Source: an uncultured Prevotellaceae bacterium (lineage in GTDB: Bacteria > Bacteroidota > Bacteroidia > Bacteroidales > Bacteroidaceae). From it: a DNA stretch of 39,107 nt. A program made the translations under genes and the position numbers. The stretch's first letter is position 1, and the number at the start of each line of letters is the position of its first letter. Below are positions 31,170 through 39,107 of the stretch, in pieces. The stretch is from contig CACZVX010000015.1 of NCBI GenBank assembly GCA_902784755.1, positions 1 to 39,107 on the forward strand, given 5' to 3'. The notes beneath the pieces are model-generated. The model saw only the letters and a list, made by a program, of their open reading frames with translations. It ran no database searches and was not told the origin of the DNA.

Positions 31170-31583
31170 CTATACAACAGTCAATAACTCACGTCCAATC
31201 TTGTGCATCCCCTCAATGATGCGCTGACGCTGTTTTGGGCGGGGATGCTTCAATCCATTGGCATAATGGGATAACAGATGCTGGTTGATACCTGTGGCCT
31301 GGCTGAGAGCCGACAGGGTCACATAAGGCTCATAGGCACGCAGCACCGTGGCCACATCCACAAGGTGGTATTCAAATACATAATCATGGTCGAGCAACCA
31401 CTGTGGCACCACGTCTCCATCCTGCTTCATGCCTTCCACATGATAATCAAGGGTCTCAGGAATCTCACGCAGGAGGTCCTGATAGGTCTTGGCCGTCAAT
31501 ACCACCGCACCCGGCACGTTGTCACCCAAAGAAGCGCAGAAATTCTTCTCGCACCATTCTACATTTACTCTGATTGTTTCCAT
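31170..31583 (-). CDS. hicB: HicB-type antitoxin with C-terminal HTH (137 aa)
   Basis: The N-terminal half has the partly degraded RNase H-like fold of HicB proteins (PGAVVLTAKTYQDLLREIPE). The C-terminal half carries an XRE-like helix-turn-helix (VTLSALSQATGINQHLLSHY) that would bind the operator upstream of HicA. It would neutralise HicA by direct binding and repress the operon. The gene lies 43 bases after hicA, in the usual toxin-antitoxin order for HicAB, and ends at a strong terminator. Confidence 0.88.
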   Translation of the reverse strand: METIRVNVEWCEKNFCASLGDNVPGAVVLTAKTYQDLLREIPETLDYHVEGMKQDGDVVPQWLLDHDYVFEYHLVDVATVLRAYEPYVTLSALSQATGINQHLLSHYANGLKHPRPKQRQRIIEGMHKIGRELLTVV

Positions 31584-31626
31584 AACTCTCCATTTTTTAT
31601 TCTATTTTTTCAACAGGTATGGGTGG

Positions 31627-31830
31627 TTATTTCCACCCTGCCTGCTTCCAGATGCTGTTTAAAATAAACTGGCTCAACACCTCGTTGTCTTTTCCTCTGA
31701 TGGTCACCTTGCCCGGCTTGGTCGGATGTTTGAACTGCTTGTGGTCGCCGCTTGTGTGCCTGCTTTTCAGCTCCACCCAGCCATCTGCTTTCAGCATTTC
31801 AATGACCTCTCTTACTTTGAATCTTCTCAT
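31627..31830 (-). CDS. hicA: HicA-type mRNA interferase toxin (67 aa)
   Basis: The double-stranded RNA-binding-like HicA fold is visible, with the active-site His in SGDHKQFKHPTKPGKVTI (His30). Length is typical. HicA cleaves mRNAs when free of HicB. In this phage the pair probably stabilises the lysogen or limits superinfecting phages. The operon has its own promoter region and an adjacent inverted repeat, so it is expressed apart from the late tail genes around it. Confidence 0.9.
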   Translation of the reverse strand: MRRFKVREVIEMLKADGWVELKSRHTSGDHKQFKHPTKPGKVTIRGKDNEVLSQFILNSIWKQAGWK

Positions 31831-31858
31831 TGTTGGTATGTTTTATGGTTTGACATTG

Positions 31859-31889
31859 CAAAGGTAATAAAAATAATACTTTTCGCCAA
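31859..31889 (-). promoter_or_regulatory. hicAB promoter
   Basis: On the minus strand TTTG (31886-31889), a 19-base spacer and TTACCTTG (31859-31866) approximate the Bacteroidota consensus, the -7 box being imperfect. The leader to the hicA start at 31830 is about 25 bases. Confidence 0.5.
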
Positions 31890-31927
31890 ATTATTTCGAC
31901 AAAAAAGTATTAAAATGAATACTTTTT
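31874..31927. promoter_or_regulatory. Putative HicB operator: long inverted repeat and extra half-site
   Basis: AAAAAAGTATT (31900-31910) and AATACTTTTTT (31917-31927) are perfect 11-bp inverted arms with a 6-base centre. A third AATACTTTT half-site (31874-31882) lies between the hicAB promoter boxes. This is a natural site for HicB autorepression. Confidence 0.6.
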
Positions 31928-31944
31928 TTTATCGAACAAGCCAC

Positions 31945-31976
31945 AAAAAAGCCCTGAAGCTTTTGCATCAGGGCTG
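31945..31976 (-). terminator. Rho-independent terminator after spanin-like gene
   Basis: On the minus strand AGCCCTGA pairs with TCAGGGCT around a 10-base loop, followed by T residues. It ends the tail/tape-measure transcript about 20 bases past the stop at 31996 and just before hicAB control sequences. Confidence 0.85.
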
Positions 31977-31995
31977 AGGGACGACATAGCCAAAA

Positions 31996-32496
31996 TCACA
32001 TTATCAACCTTTTTATCCTTTTTCTTACAATGAATACATAACCAAATAACATCATCACTGATAAGACACATATCAGCCATACCCAACGTGGTATGACTTT
32101 CTTGACCACTGTCAATTCTTTGTTGTCGGCCCTCAATTCATTGACTGCACGCTGGAGGGAATCTATCCGTGAAGAATAATGATGTGTGCTGTCCACCTCT
32201 CTCATCTTCTCCGTGTTGTTGTAGATATGCACTTCCTTCAGACGGCCGCCACTGTCTGGATAGACATAGTGAAACTCATAGTGATGCACGGTGTCTGTCA
32301 CCATCACCTTGCGGGTCTTCTCCACCGTGTCGGTAACGTGTGTCCGGACAGTGTCGTGGATAAAGACTGTATGCTGCTCAACCTGCTTGCTCGACCTGCA
32401 AGATGACAACAGCAGAATCACCATCACAATGAGGGCACATACCACTGTCAGTAGTACCGCCTTCCACACCTCATCACCTTGTCTGTAATTCTCCAT
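31996..32496 (-). CDS. Spanin-like lipoprotein with C-terminal membrane segment (u-spanin topology)
   Basis: A hydrophobic N-terminal segment ends in a lipobox-like LLLSSC (Cys33), and the C-terminus has a transmembrane helix (about residues 137-156, PRWVWLICVLSVMMLFGYVF) with a basic tail. Between them lie extended and coiled-coil segments with TDTV repeats. A lipoprotein N-terminus plus a C-terminal membrane anchor is the layout of unimolecular spanins, which join the inner and outer membranes at lysis. It lies right after the tape measure gene, away from the endolysin. The call rests on topology only. Confidence 0.6.
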   Translation of the reverse strand: MENYRQGDEVWKAVLLTVVCALIVMVILLLSSCRSSKQVEQHTVFIHDTVRTHVTDTVEKTRKVMVTDTVHHYEFHYVYPDSGGRLKEVHIYNNTEKMREVDSTHHYSSRIDSLQRAVNELRADNKELTVVKKVIPRWVWLICVLSVMMLFGYVFIVRKRIKRLIM

Positions 32497-32508
32497 AAAA
32501 ACAGATTG

Positions 32509-35500
32509 TCATCGTTTTGCATTGTTTTTCATCCTTTCCAATTTCTGCTGGGCAGTGTTGATGCCACCGTGCCCCACCAAATAGGTCTGTGCCTCGATAG
32601 GTTGGTCAAGGCGCTCACGGAGAGCCGTCACAGCATCGGCCACACCCTCCAACACCACGTCACGGCTGCTGACGCCCGATGACAGTGAATGTATGCCCCG
32701 CACACCCACCTGAACGGCTGCCGGACTGAAATCGGCCACATGGCCATAACGGCGGGCCATACCTGCCACATCGATACGGGGAGCAAACGCTGCACTTACA
32801 TCAGCATCACTCAAACTGGAGAGTCTGCCTGATTTGCGGGCATCCTCTGCCATCGCCAACAACGGCGCAAAGGCAGGATTGTCGACGGCTTCCTGGGGCA
32901 ACACATACTCACCCTTATGCACAATGCCGGCCGGCTCATACTTGCGCCCACGGCCGGTATAACCTCCATCAGAGAACTTGTTGATGGCTGCCTTGGCTGC
33001 AGAGAATGCAGCCGTGACAACGGCCATCTTAGCGGCAGCTGTAGCCACACCAGCCCATTTCTTCTCGGCGATATCGGAAACAAGTATCTCCACATATTTA
33101 GCCACCATGGCTTTCTCCACCTGGGATAGGATTTGCTTGAGCAGTTCCTTGGCAAATTTTTTGAAGCCCTTGATACCTGAATCAAACACCTCCTCCATGA
33201 GTTTGTCCATCTGTTCAGAAAACTCGGTGGCTATCGACATGACTGTATCGTAGAGCTCCTTGTGCTCGCTGATTTCAATTTCCTGCTGTTCCTGCATCAG
33301 AGCCAGCCGGTCGTCATTCGACAATTTGAGGTCCTGAAGAATGGACTCCAGATATTGTTTCCGAAGCTCACGGAGCTCCTTGGTAACTTTCTTCTCTGAC
33401 TTTCCCTCACGGGCAGCCGCAAGACGGGCGGCCAATTCCTGTGCCTCATAGGCTTTCTCACGGAGTTCCATCTGTTTCTTGGCGTCGGCCTCCTGTGCCT
33501 CCCTGCGTTTCTCCTGGTATTTCTCCTCCAACCGTGTGACACTATCTTCGTATGCCTCCTTGCTGATGAGCTCCTGAGCATAGGCATCAGAGATAATCTG
33601 CCGCTGCGACTCCTCTTTCTTGCGCAGTTCCTCCAGCTGCTGCTCCAGGCTCTGGGCATCGGATTTCCGGATATCTTCATTGACAGCGATGAGCTGGTCG
33701 TAGAGTTTCTTCCGGAAGTCGAGTATTTTCTCTTCGATGGTTGCCCGCTGCTTGGCTTCAAGTCCGGCAATATCCAGCTTCTTGCGGAGCGACTCCAGTT
33801 CGACAGCCTCCATCTTCTTGTTGAGTTCTTCCTGCGAGGATATCTCACCACGGATGTATTGCTCTTTGAGTTCTGCACGTTTTTTGGCAGCTTCAGCATC
33901 GATGGCTTCGAGCTGAAGCTGAAGTTCCTTGCGGGCTTCGGCTTCGGCATTGGTATTCTTATTTACGGTACCCCCACCCTTCCTGCTTCCTTTCGTGCCA
34001 GAAGAACTGTCACCAGATGGTAGTGCGGGAGAAGATGGTCGGTGTCCGGTCACCACTAATTCCGGCGTGCTGTCCGGGGAACTGCCACTGCCTAAATAGT
34101 CGAGGTGACCACCGACAGTATTGTTCCAAGCCGAGACAGCCTGTTTGCCTGCATCCTTGAAAGTTCCGACGATATTGTTTTTAATATCGCCTAACAGTGG
34201 CTTCACGTCAAAAATCTGTTGTAAACCTCTTTGCAGGGTGTCATAGTCCAATGTAAAGACACCCTTCAAGGTGTTGCCTACACCCTTCAGTATACGGCCA
34301 ACCTCCTTGAAACCGGTTATGATGGAATTGATTAAGCCTCTCGCAGACACCCATACGGCGCGGAAGGGGACTGACAAGCCTTGTATAGCACTGCGGAGAA
34401 TCAGGCTCTTGTTGTACCAGTCGATAAACCAGTTGACAAGATTCTTCGTCCAGTTGACAAGACTCTTTGTGCCGTCGATGGCCTTGATAAGTCCCAGGGT
34501 GACATAGAGCTTCACCTTGCCGATAATTTCCTGGAATCCAGACTGACCGACATTGAAGAAGTTCTCAAATTTCTCGGTCAACTCTGCCTGGGCATCTATC
34601 TGTTGGCGCTGTATCTCGCCGTATTCACCGGTCACACCCTTCAGGTCCTCCATGTTGGTGTCCAACTCACCGATAGCCTGCACCATGGCCATACCTTCGT
34701 TGGCTGCTGTCCGGCCAAACACCTCCTTCATGGCCTGGCCGACCTCCTTGGAGTTGGATGGCAGCTCCATCATCTTCTGCGACACTTCCTGAACGGCCTC
34801 GAACATCGTTGTCTGGCCACTCACCAGGTCAGACTCCAACTGTTTCGAGGAGACACCTATCGCGTCAAGGGCGCTGGCCGTAGCGGTCGACATCGTGCGG
34901 ATTTTCTGCTCGGCAGTCTGAATCATCGCCATGCCATCCTCGTTGAAGATACCGGAACGGGTCTGCACAATCATTGCCACCAAATCCTCCACAGAGTTGC
35001 CGGCATCACGGGCGGCAGGGCCAAACTGCTTAATCTGCTCGAGCAGTGTTCCGTTGAGGTCGCCACCAGCCTGAATGCCATCCTTCAGTGCTGTGATAGC
35101 AGTATCGAAGGATACACCAAACTGTGACATCATCGTGTCGACAGTTTCAAGAACTTCCTTGTAGTCCTTACCCATTGACTTCGCCACGGCCGACATCTCA
35201 GACTGCGCATGGGTCAAGTCTTTACCGGTAAGGCCGAGGAACTCCTTGGTCAACCGTTGTGCTTCCTCAATCTCAACATTATACTCCACCCACCAGCGGG
35301 CTGCTCTCACCGCCATATCGGCAGCACCTGCGACAGCACTACCGACAGCACCAAGGGAACCTGAAACAGCACCTGCAACAGCCGATAGCCCGCCGAAACC
35401 ATTTTTGAAGGCCATCAATGAAATACCGATGTCCTTGAATTTTGAAACCAATCCACTAACTCTTTCTCCCAATGTCAAGAAATCCTTGTTGGTCTGATTG

Positions 35501-35700
35501 ATTTCCTTTCTGTGGGCAGCGAGAATCCCTTTTAGGTTGGCTATTTCCTTAGCCTTTTTCTCATAGGCTTCGGTTCCAATTTCGAGTTTCTTTATCTCAC
35601 TTGTCAATTTTCTGATTTCACCATTGATGTTCCCAACAGAATTCGTAATCTGTTCTCCGTCAAGGTAGAGTTTTATGTTTCTTTTTACTCTCTTATCCAT
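32509..35700 (-). CDS. Tape measure protein (1063 aa)
   Basis: This is the longest helical protein of the tail module, setting tail length. An N-terminal coiled coil (about 1-90), a Gly/Ala-rich hydrophobic stretch (about 95-140, [20 protein letters not shown]) and a TP901-type core (about 150-380, [20 protein letters not shown] and [15 protein letters not shown]) are visible. A long charged coiled coil at about 590-830 is followed by a C-terminal Gly-rich domain ([20 protein letters not shown]). The siphovirus-type length implies a non-contractile tail of ordinary size. It is the first gene after the antisense peptide region. Confidence 0.92.
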   Translation of the reverse strand: MDKRVKRNIKLYLDGEQITNSVGNINGEIRKLTSEIKKLEIGTEAYEKKAKEIANLKGILAAHRKEINQTNKDFLTLGERVSGLVSKFKDIGISLMAFKNGFGGLSAVAGAVSGSLGAVGSAVAGAADMAVRAARWWVEYNVEIEEAQRLTKEFLGLTGKDLTHAQSEMSAVAKSMGKDYKEVLETVDTMMSQFGVSFDTAITALKDGIQAGGDLNGTLLEQIKQFGPAARDAGNSVEDLVAMIVQTRSGIFNEDGMAMIQTAEQKIRTMSTATASALDAIGVSSKQLESDLVSGQTTMFEAVQEVSQKMMELPSNSKEVGQAMKEVFGRTAANEGMAMVQAIGELDTNMEDLKGVTGEYGEIQRQQIDAQAELTEKFENFFNVGQSGFQEIIGKVKLYVTLGLIKAIDGTKSLVNWTKNLVNWFIDWYNKSLILRSAIQGLSVPFRAVWVSARGLINSIITGFKEVGRILKGVGNTLKGVFTLDYDTLQRGLQQIFDVKPLLGDIKNNIVGTFKDAGKQAVSAWNNTVGGHLDYLGSGSSPDSTPELVVTGHRPSSPALPSGDSSSGTKGSRKGGGTVNKNTNAEAEARKELQLQLEAIDAEAAKKRAELKEQYIRGEISSQEELNKKMEAVELESLRKKLDIAGLEAKQRATIEEKILDFRKKLYDQLIAVNEDIRKSDAQSLEQQLEELRKKEESQRQIISDAYAQELISKEAYEDSVTRLEEKYQEKRREAQEADAKKQMELREKAYEAQELAARLAAAREGKSEKKVTKELRELRKQYLESILQDLKLSNDDRLALMQEQQEIEISEHKELYDTVMSIATEFSEQMDKLMEEVFDSGIKGFKKFAKELLKQILSQVEKAMVAKYVEILVSDIAEKKWAGVATAAAKMAVVTAAFSAAKAAINKFSDGGYTGRGRKYEPAGIVHKGEYVLPQEAVDNPAFAPLLAMAEDARKSGRLSSLSDADVSAAFAPRIDVAGMARRYGHVADFSPAAVQVGVRGIHSLSSGVSSRDVVLEGVADAVTALRERLDQPIEAQTYLVGHGGINTAQQKLERMKNNAKR

Positions 35701-35727
35701 GTGTAGGGTAAAAAATTAGTTAAAAAG

Positions 35728-35758
35728 TTGACAATTCATCATTTATTATATATCTTTG
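35728..35758 (+). promoter_or_regulatory. Plus-strand promoter antisense to the tail operon (TTG-N20-TATCTTTG)
   Basis: TTG (35728-35730), a 20-base spacer and TATCTTTG (35751-35758) form a full Bacteroidota promoter directed against the surrounding tail genes. It lies in the only sizeable gap between the tape measure and the 166-aa gene. Confidence 0.7.
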
Positions 35759-35779
35759 CAGCTAAAATAAGGGACTATT

Positions 35780-35842
35780 ATGATTTGGGCAATTTTAACC
35801 ATTATAGCTTTAATTTGGAGTGCTAAGGATTATTTCTGGTAG
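35780..35842 (+). CDS. Tiny hydrophobic peptide ORF (20 aa), antisense to tail genes
   Basis: The open frame MIWAILTIIALIWSAKDYFW starts about 20 bases past a well-formed promoter and ends in TAG. Its first 14 residues are continuously hydrophobic, enough to enter a membrane, followed by a short charged/aromatic end. It resembles small membrane peptides or type I toxins in shape, but there is no family match and no known antitoxin RNA. It could also be part of an antisense RNA. It falls below normal gene-calling length. Confidence 0.4.
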   Translation: MIWAILTIIALIWSAKDYFW

Positions 35843-35849
35843 AATATCC

Positions 35850-36350
35850 TCAGCCCTTTTTCCGGATGGTCATGCGATTGATCATCTCATCCAGTTTCTC
35901 CACCATCTGCTCCATGGAGTAATCACCATAGTATTCTGAAGCCAAGTCGGCCAACATTTCCACATTGTCCCTTATAGCGCTGTCAAACCAGTCGATAGAT
36001 TTCCTGGATTTTCCACCACCTACGGCATATTTACGGATATCGCGGTTGCTGTATCCACGTTTCTTCAACTGTTCATGAAGTTCACTGCCTTTCTTTACCC
36101 TTGAGCCTGCGACCACTTGTCCATCCTGACGTATCCATCCGCGGCCAACGCCATAGGCTACAAACACACCATAACGGTTGAACTTGAAACCGACATAATG
36201 TGTCGATGTCTTCCGGCTCTCACCGATAGACACCTTGATGTTTTTGGCAAGGTCACCTGAGCCATGAGTGCTGCCCAGCCTCTGGCGCATGTCGTTTCTG
36301 ACCATCTCTCCCCAGGCGCGCAGCAGGGTCTCAAATTCTTCTTTTGTCAT
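35850..36350 (-). CDS. Putative head-tail or tail-completion protein (166 aa)
   Basis: The layout recalls HK97 gp10-like and related tail-completion proteins: a helical start (MTKEEFETLLRAWGEMVRND), a Gly-rich strand region (STHYVGFKFNRYGVFVAYG) and a basic middle. It lies between the connector-like 340-aa gene and the tape measure, where such proteins are usually encoded. The match is by texture and place. Confidence 0.55.
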   Translation of the reverse strand: MTKEEFETLLRAWGEMVRNDMRQRLGSTHGSGDLAKNIKVSIGESRKTSTHYVGFKFNRYGVFVAYGVGRGWIRQDGQVVAGSRVKKGSELHEQLKKRGYSNRDIRKYAVGGGKSRKSIDWFDSAIRDNVEMLADLASEYYGDYSMEQMVEKLDEMINRMTIRKKG

Positions 36351-36374
36351 GACAATGCGGTATTTGTTATATCG

Positions 36375-37397
36375 TCAAGCCCAAAAAGCAGCGCCGTCAT
36401 CATTGTCGCGGTGCAGCACTTGATGAGGGTCGCCGGCGGCATGAGTGGCCATGTGAGTCTTCACCCAGGAAGTCAGTCGGCCCACATAGCCCTCGCGGGC
36501 GCGGTCAGCATCCGCAAGAAGCAGCTGCAGCCGGTTGTCGGCCACTGGCGAGATACTCTCATTGCCACCTCCTGCACTGCTTGTCTGCCTGAAGTAAGCA
36601 CCACGGTCTGTCACACTACCAGTCGTGCGCAGAAGCTGCACTATGGCGGTCATCACCACCACCTTCCGACAACGGTCACGCAACTGCTCCCATTTGTCAT
36701 CGGGATAGGTTTCGCCGTCCAGCGTGGTCTCGCCATCCTCCAGCCAGGCACGCAGCGCATCATACAGCTTGTTGCCAAGGACGGGTTGCAGGCAGAGCTC
36801 CTCAACCTGATGCAGCAGCGGGCGCAGGCGCAGGAACACCAGGCGGGAGTTGTTGATGTCATAGATATCCTGCACGTCCGCCGTATTTCTCACAATCGAT
36901 TTCTGAGATATCGTGTAGGCGGGTGAACCGGCGAACTTCGGGAAGTCATCGAGATGTGTCTCAAGATAATCTATGAGTCTGTCCAGTGAGTTGAAGCCGG
37001 CATTGGCAAACCCTCTCCTGAGGTTATCCTCCTGATACTTGCAGGCAGGACGCCAGGAATCACTCTCCTGACGCTGAAATCCCTGGTCGCTGATTCTGAC
37101 GCTCAACGTATCGAAGTTGGCCCATAGAGCAAGGTTCAACTCAGCCCGACGAGCCAGACGGAGAACACTGCTCTCCGCTTCTGTACGGTCGGGCGGGAGC
37201 AGATTCTCGAAGATTCCTATCACCTCATCCATGACGGCATCGCCCAGCAATGGACGAAGAAAATCCTCCTCCGCTGCAGCAAGCAATGGTGCCATGCGCA
37301 CCCATGACAAGCCGGTACTGATGGCCACACTGCCACGGTGCATCTGTTCCTCTTTCCAGTAGTCTTCGTTGTATATCATATATGCTTTATTGGTCAA
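36375..37397 (-). CDS. Connector-like protein with internal duplication (340 aa)
   Basis: Two halves align by eye: RMAPLLAAAEEDFLRPLLGD (about residues 34-53) with RLRPLLHQVEELCLQPVLGN (about 189-208), and the following segments LRLARRAELNLALWANFDTL and RDRCRKVVVMTAIVQLLRTT. The repeat unit, about 155 residues, is helical, like head-tail adaptor proteins. I associate this type with DUF6712 of Bacteroidota phages, but not firmly. The start overlaps the stop of the preceding gene (ATGA). The role is inferred to be head-tail joining. Confidence 0.6.
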   Translation of the reverse strand: MTNKAYMIYNEDYWKEEQMHRGSVAISTGLSWVRMAPLLAAAEEDFLRPLLGDAVMDEVIGIFENLLPPDRTEAESSVLRLARRAELNLALWANFDTLSVRISDQGFQRQESDSWRPACKYQEDNLRRGFANAGFNSLDRLIDYLETHLDDFPKFAGSPAYTISQKSIVRNTADVQDIYDINNSRLVFLRLRPLLHQVEELCLQPVLGNKLYDALRAWLEDGETTLDGETYPDDKWEQLRDRCRKVVVMTAIVQLLRTTGSVTDRGAYFRQTSSAGGGNESISPVADNRLQLLLADADRAREGYVGRLTSWVKTHMATHAAGDPHQVLHRDNDDGAAFWA

Positions 37398-37906
37398 TAA
37401 TTGTCAATAATATCACGGACAGACAAATCAGTCCATATCTCGTTGTCAATATTCCGGCACCAGGGGAGTGACACATTGAACTCGATAGCCCATCCGTAGA
37501 GGGCATCATCCTCGTTCTCTATCATCATTGCCGTGGCGCCCGCCAGGTCGATACCAAGTAGCCATTTCTTAGACAAGCGCTCGGGGGTACTTTTCGCACG
37601 GACAAGTAAGTCTTGCATGATGCGCCCACATTGTCCGGTGGCCATGTTCTTCTCCCTGTCGTCGCCCGTGTCGGTAACGTGTGTCTGGACAGACAGCAAT
37701 ACCCGCCATACCAGATGCTGGCCGTCGTCGGCCACCGTATATCCGTTGTGCCCCAACAAGACAAACGGGTAGCCCATCTGTGCCGGCAGCAGCATGTCTT
37801 TCTCATCATTCAGGTAAGCAAAATGGGGGTTGGCCTCATTATGTCCCAATGCGCGGTGTTGGCGCGCCAAATTCTCGAAGTATGCTCTTACTCTTTTCAT
37901 GGTCAT
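37394..37906 (-). CDS. Hypothetical tail-region protein (170 aa)
   Basis: I start at the ATG at 37906 (MTMKRVRAYFENLARQHRAL), which overlaps the previous stop by four bases. The frame is open to 37939, but this would overlap the preceding gene more. The protein is mixed alpha/beta with a middle beta region (LVWRVLLSVQTHVTDTGDD) and an acidic C-terminus. Position among connector genes suggests a tail terminator or neck protein. No family was recognised. Confidence 0.6.
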   Translation of the reverse strand: MTMKRVRAYFENLARQHRALGHNEANPHFAYLNDEKDMLLPAQMGYPFVLLGHNGYTVADDGQHLVWRVLLSVQTHVTDTGDDREKNMATGQCGRIMQDLLVRAKSTPERLSKKWLLGIDLAGATAMMIENEDDALYGWAIEFNVSLPWCRNIDNEIWTDLSVRDIIDNY

Positions 37907-38928
37907 AGTTTTGCGGATAGGCGGTAGGTCACGCTGCATGAGAAAGCCTCGTTGCGGGGTTTCTTCTTCGACAGGTCGGTGTCTTTAATGGTGACAGCTT
38001 TCCACACCCCTTTGTCCAAGATGAAAACAGCTGGGGAGTCAACCATGTCGCGGACCTGATCAAAGACCTTTTCATCCTGGTAGCCAGAGAAGGCCTGAAA
38101 GGTGTCGGAGACATCGACGTCGAGAGGTTTCCATTCTTCTCCCAACCAACCAAAGTCGGAAGATATCTCTACTTTTCGCAATTCACTGCCCAAGAACCAA
38201 AGGGTCTCCCAGACCCCATAGCGGTTGAGCCAGCAGAACAAAGTGCGTTGCGCATAATGACGCTGCTCAATTAGGTAGGTGCAAGTGTCGCTGCCGACTG
38301 TCACGGTATATTCCTTCAAGTCGCTGTTGTTTGGGAGACTGCCGGTAATCACGGAGGGAGAGGCATCGGCAGCACGCTGGAAAGTGTTGCTTGTCGGCGT
38401 CAACGTCTGAGTAGATACACTTTGTGTATTGTTGCGGACATAGGTCGCTGCTACCGACATGGTGACATTGTCGGGACCTTGCGCATAGACCATTTCAGAG
38501 GAATCGGCAAAAATGCGCTTCTTTTTCGACAAGAAAGGCATCTTACCTTTCAACAACGCATGGGTGGCACCGTCATGGCGCCGGCTGTACCAGATGCGCC
38601 GGTTGCATTGCCCGGAGGTTTGCCCGTATACGTAGGAAATGGTCACGGTGAGCCCACCTATTTTGTTGCCCGGCAACAAGTCACCGGCAGCCTTGACGGT
38701 AGAGAGGATGTAACCATTCCACATCTTTGCCAGGTCGCTGATGGTAACGCTGCCGCGTGTGTCGGCATAATAGGTATTGGTCCATTGGTCTAACAGGCCA
38801 ACATACCAATAGACGGAGAAGGTCACGGCTATGCTCTCGCCATAACTCATGCTCTCAAAAAGAATCTCGTCCAGTTCGGTGGCCAGCAAGTCGGCAGTGG
38901 CCACACTGAAGTCTATGCTGCTGTTCAT
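37903..38928 (-). CDS. Putative structural protein (341 aa), first gene of the tail operon
   Basis: The chosen start is the ATG at 38928 (MNSSIDFSVATADLLATELD), since a promoter element lies just before it and the longer frame adds an unlikely hydrophobic N-terminus. The protein is beta-rich and Ser/Thr-rich with paired aromatic segments (VTFSVYWYVGLLDQWTNTYY), like phage tail or receptor-type proteins. It is the first visible gene of the long late transcript running to the tape measure. Its family is unknown. Confidence 0.65.
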   Translation of the reverse strand: MNSSIDFSVATADLLATELDEILFESMSYGESIAVTFSVYWYVGLLDQWTNTYYADTRGSVTISDLAKMWNGYILSTVKAAGDLLPGNKIGGLTVTISYVYGQTSGQCNRRIWYSRRHDGATHALLKGKMPFLSKKKRIFADSSEMVYAQGPDNVTMSVAATYVRNNTQSVSTQTLTPTSNTFQRAADASPSVITGSLPNNSDLKEYTVTVGSDTCTYLIEQRHYAQRTLFCWLNRYGVWETLWFLGSELRKVEISSDFGWLGEEWKPLDVDVSDTFQAFSGYQDEKVFDQVRDMVDSPAVFILDKGVWKAVTIKDTDLSKKKPRNEAFSCSVTYRLSAKL

Positions 38929-38933
38929 ATCTG

Positions 38934-38941
38934 CAAATATA
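38934..38941 (-). promoter_or_regulatory. -7 element (TATATTTG) before the tail operon
   Basis: TATATTTG on the minus strand ends about five bases before the ATG at 38928, so a transcript from it would be nearly leaderless. A matching -33 box at normal spacing is not clear. It could mark a phage-specific late promoter served by another sigma factor. Confidence 0.45.
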
Positions 38942-39107
38942 TAGATTAACAAGGAAGCCGGAGGGGACAATATAAGTAACACAAAAAAACCATCATTTTT
39001 GCGGCAAACAGCCCAACCTATCAGACATTAAAAAAACCGCAAACAGCAAAAAGAGAAACATTTACCCGCCAAATGCCAAGACCGCGAGACCACAACATCG
39101 TCTGTTG

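Noticed and set aside
1-39107. Circular closure of the window by joining its two ends
   Set aside because: Across the join, the TerL frame would stop after about 22 further codons without the missing C-terminal nuclease motif. The ends show no overlap by eye, so closure is not supported.
38990-39107. End of an upstream gene at the right edge
   Set aside because: All minus-strand frames stop within about 30 codons, and no family resemblance is seen, so it is left as non-coding.

Overview
The window is almost entirely a temperate tailed-phage genome of the siphovirus type from a Bacteroidota host, most plausibly Bacteroides/Prevotella-like. Three things point there. The promoters fit the phylum's TTTG-N19/20-TAnnTTTG consensus and Shine-Dalgarno signals are scarce. 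The integrase, DUF5053 and DUF4406-type proteins are typical of Bacteroidota prophages. A putative attP core resembles a tRNA-Ser 3' end. No host housekeeping gene was recognised.

Layout. (a) 1-7.6 kb, minus strand: head and packaging genes in the order 195-aa protein, 162-aa protein, ClpP-like head protease with scaffold-like tail, major capsid protein, 196-aa structural protein, 295-aa protein, putative TerS, 75-aa protein, and TerL, which runs off the left edge. (b) 7.6-8.0 kb: a non-coding, AT-rich block with nine TGTAAC-type hexamers, a candidate replication origin next to the primase-helicase gene (8.0-11.2 kb). (c) 11.3-14.5 kb, minus strand: a complete tyrosine recombinase, a degenerate-HNH/sigma-factor fusion, small proteins and an excisionase-like protein. 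These diverge from a cI-like HTH gene across a palindrome-rich control region. (d) 14.9-17.1 kb, plus strand: attP region with repeats, integrase, a 61-aa protein and a DUF5053 protein. (e) 17.2-18.3 kb: three coupled small genes behind a long leader. (f) 18.4-20.2 kb: a clearly AT-rich cargo cassette (TIGR04255-type protein, 103-aa acidic protein, 203-aa protein, tiny charged ORF) with its own strong promoter. (g) 20.2-38.9 kb, minus strand: tail, portal, lysis and adhesion genes, including tape measure, spanin-like lipoprotein, HicAB, DUF4406-like protein, SGNH-esterase fibre, beta-helix spike with a dockerin-like segment, M15 endolysin, portal and a large tail protein.

How it fits together. 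The integrase and putative attP lie in the middle of the window with phage genes on both sides, so the sequence looks like an unintegrated (virion or circular) form or a permuted contig rather than an integrated prophage read from one end. The HTH regulator, the matching palindromes at 14.5 kb and 7.6 kb, and the sigma-like fusion suggest how lysogeny, excision and head-gene expression could be coordinated. The fibre esterase and spike imply attack on an acetylated or polysaccharide surface. HicAB, the TIGR04255 cassette and an antisense 20-residue hydrophobic ORF are accessory elements within the late region. The strongest candidates for undescribed biology are the HNH-sigma fusion with its recombinase, the TIGR04255 cassette, and the shared promoter-operator module.
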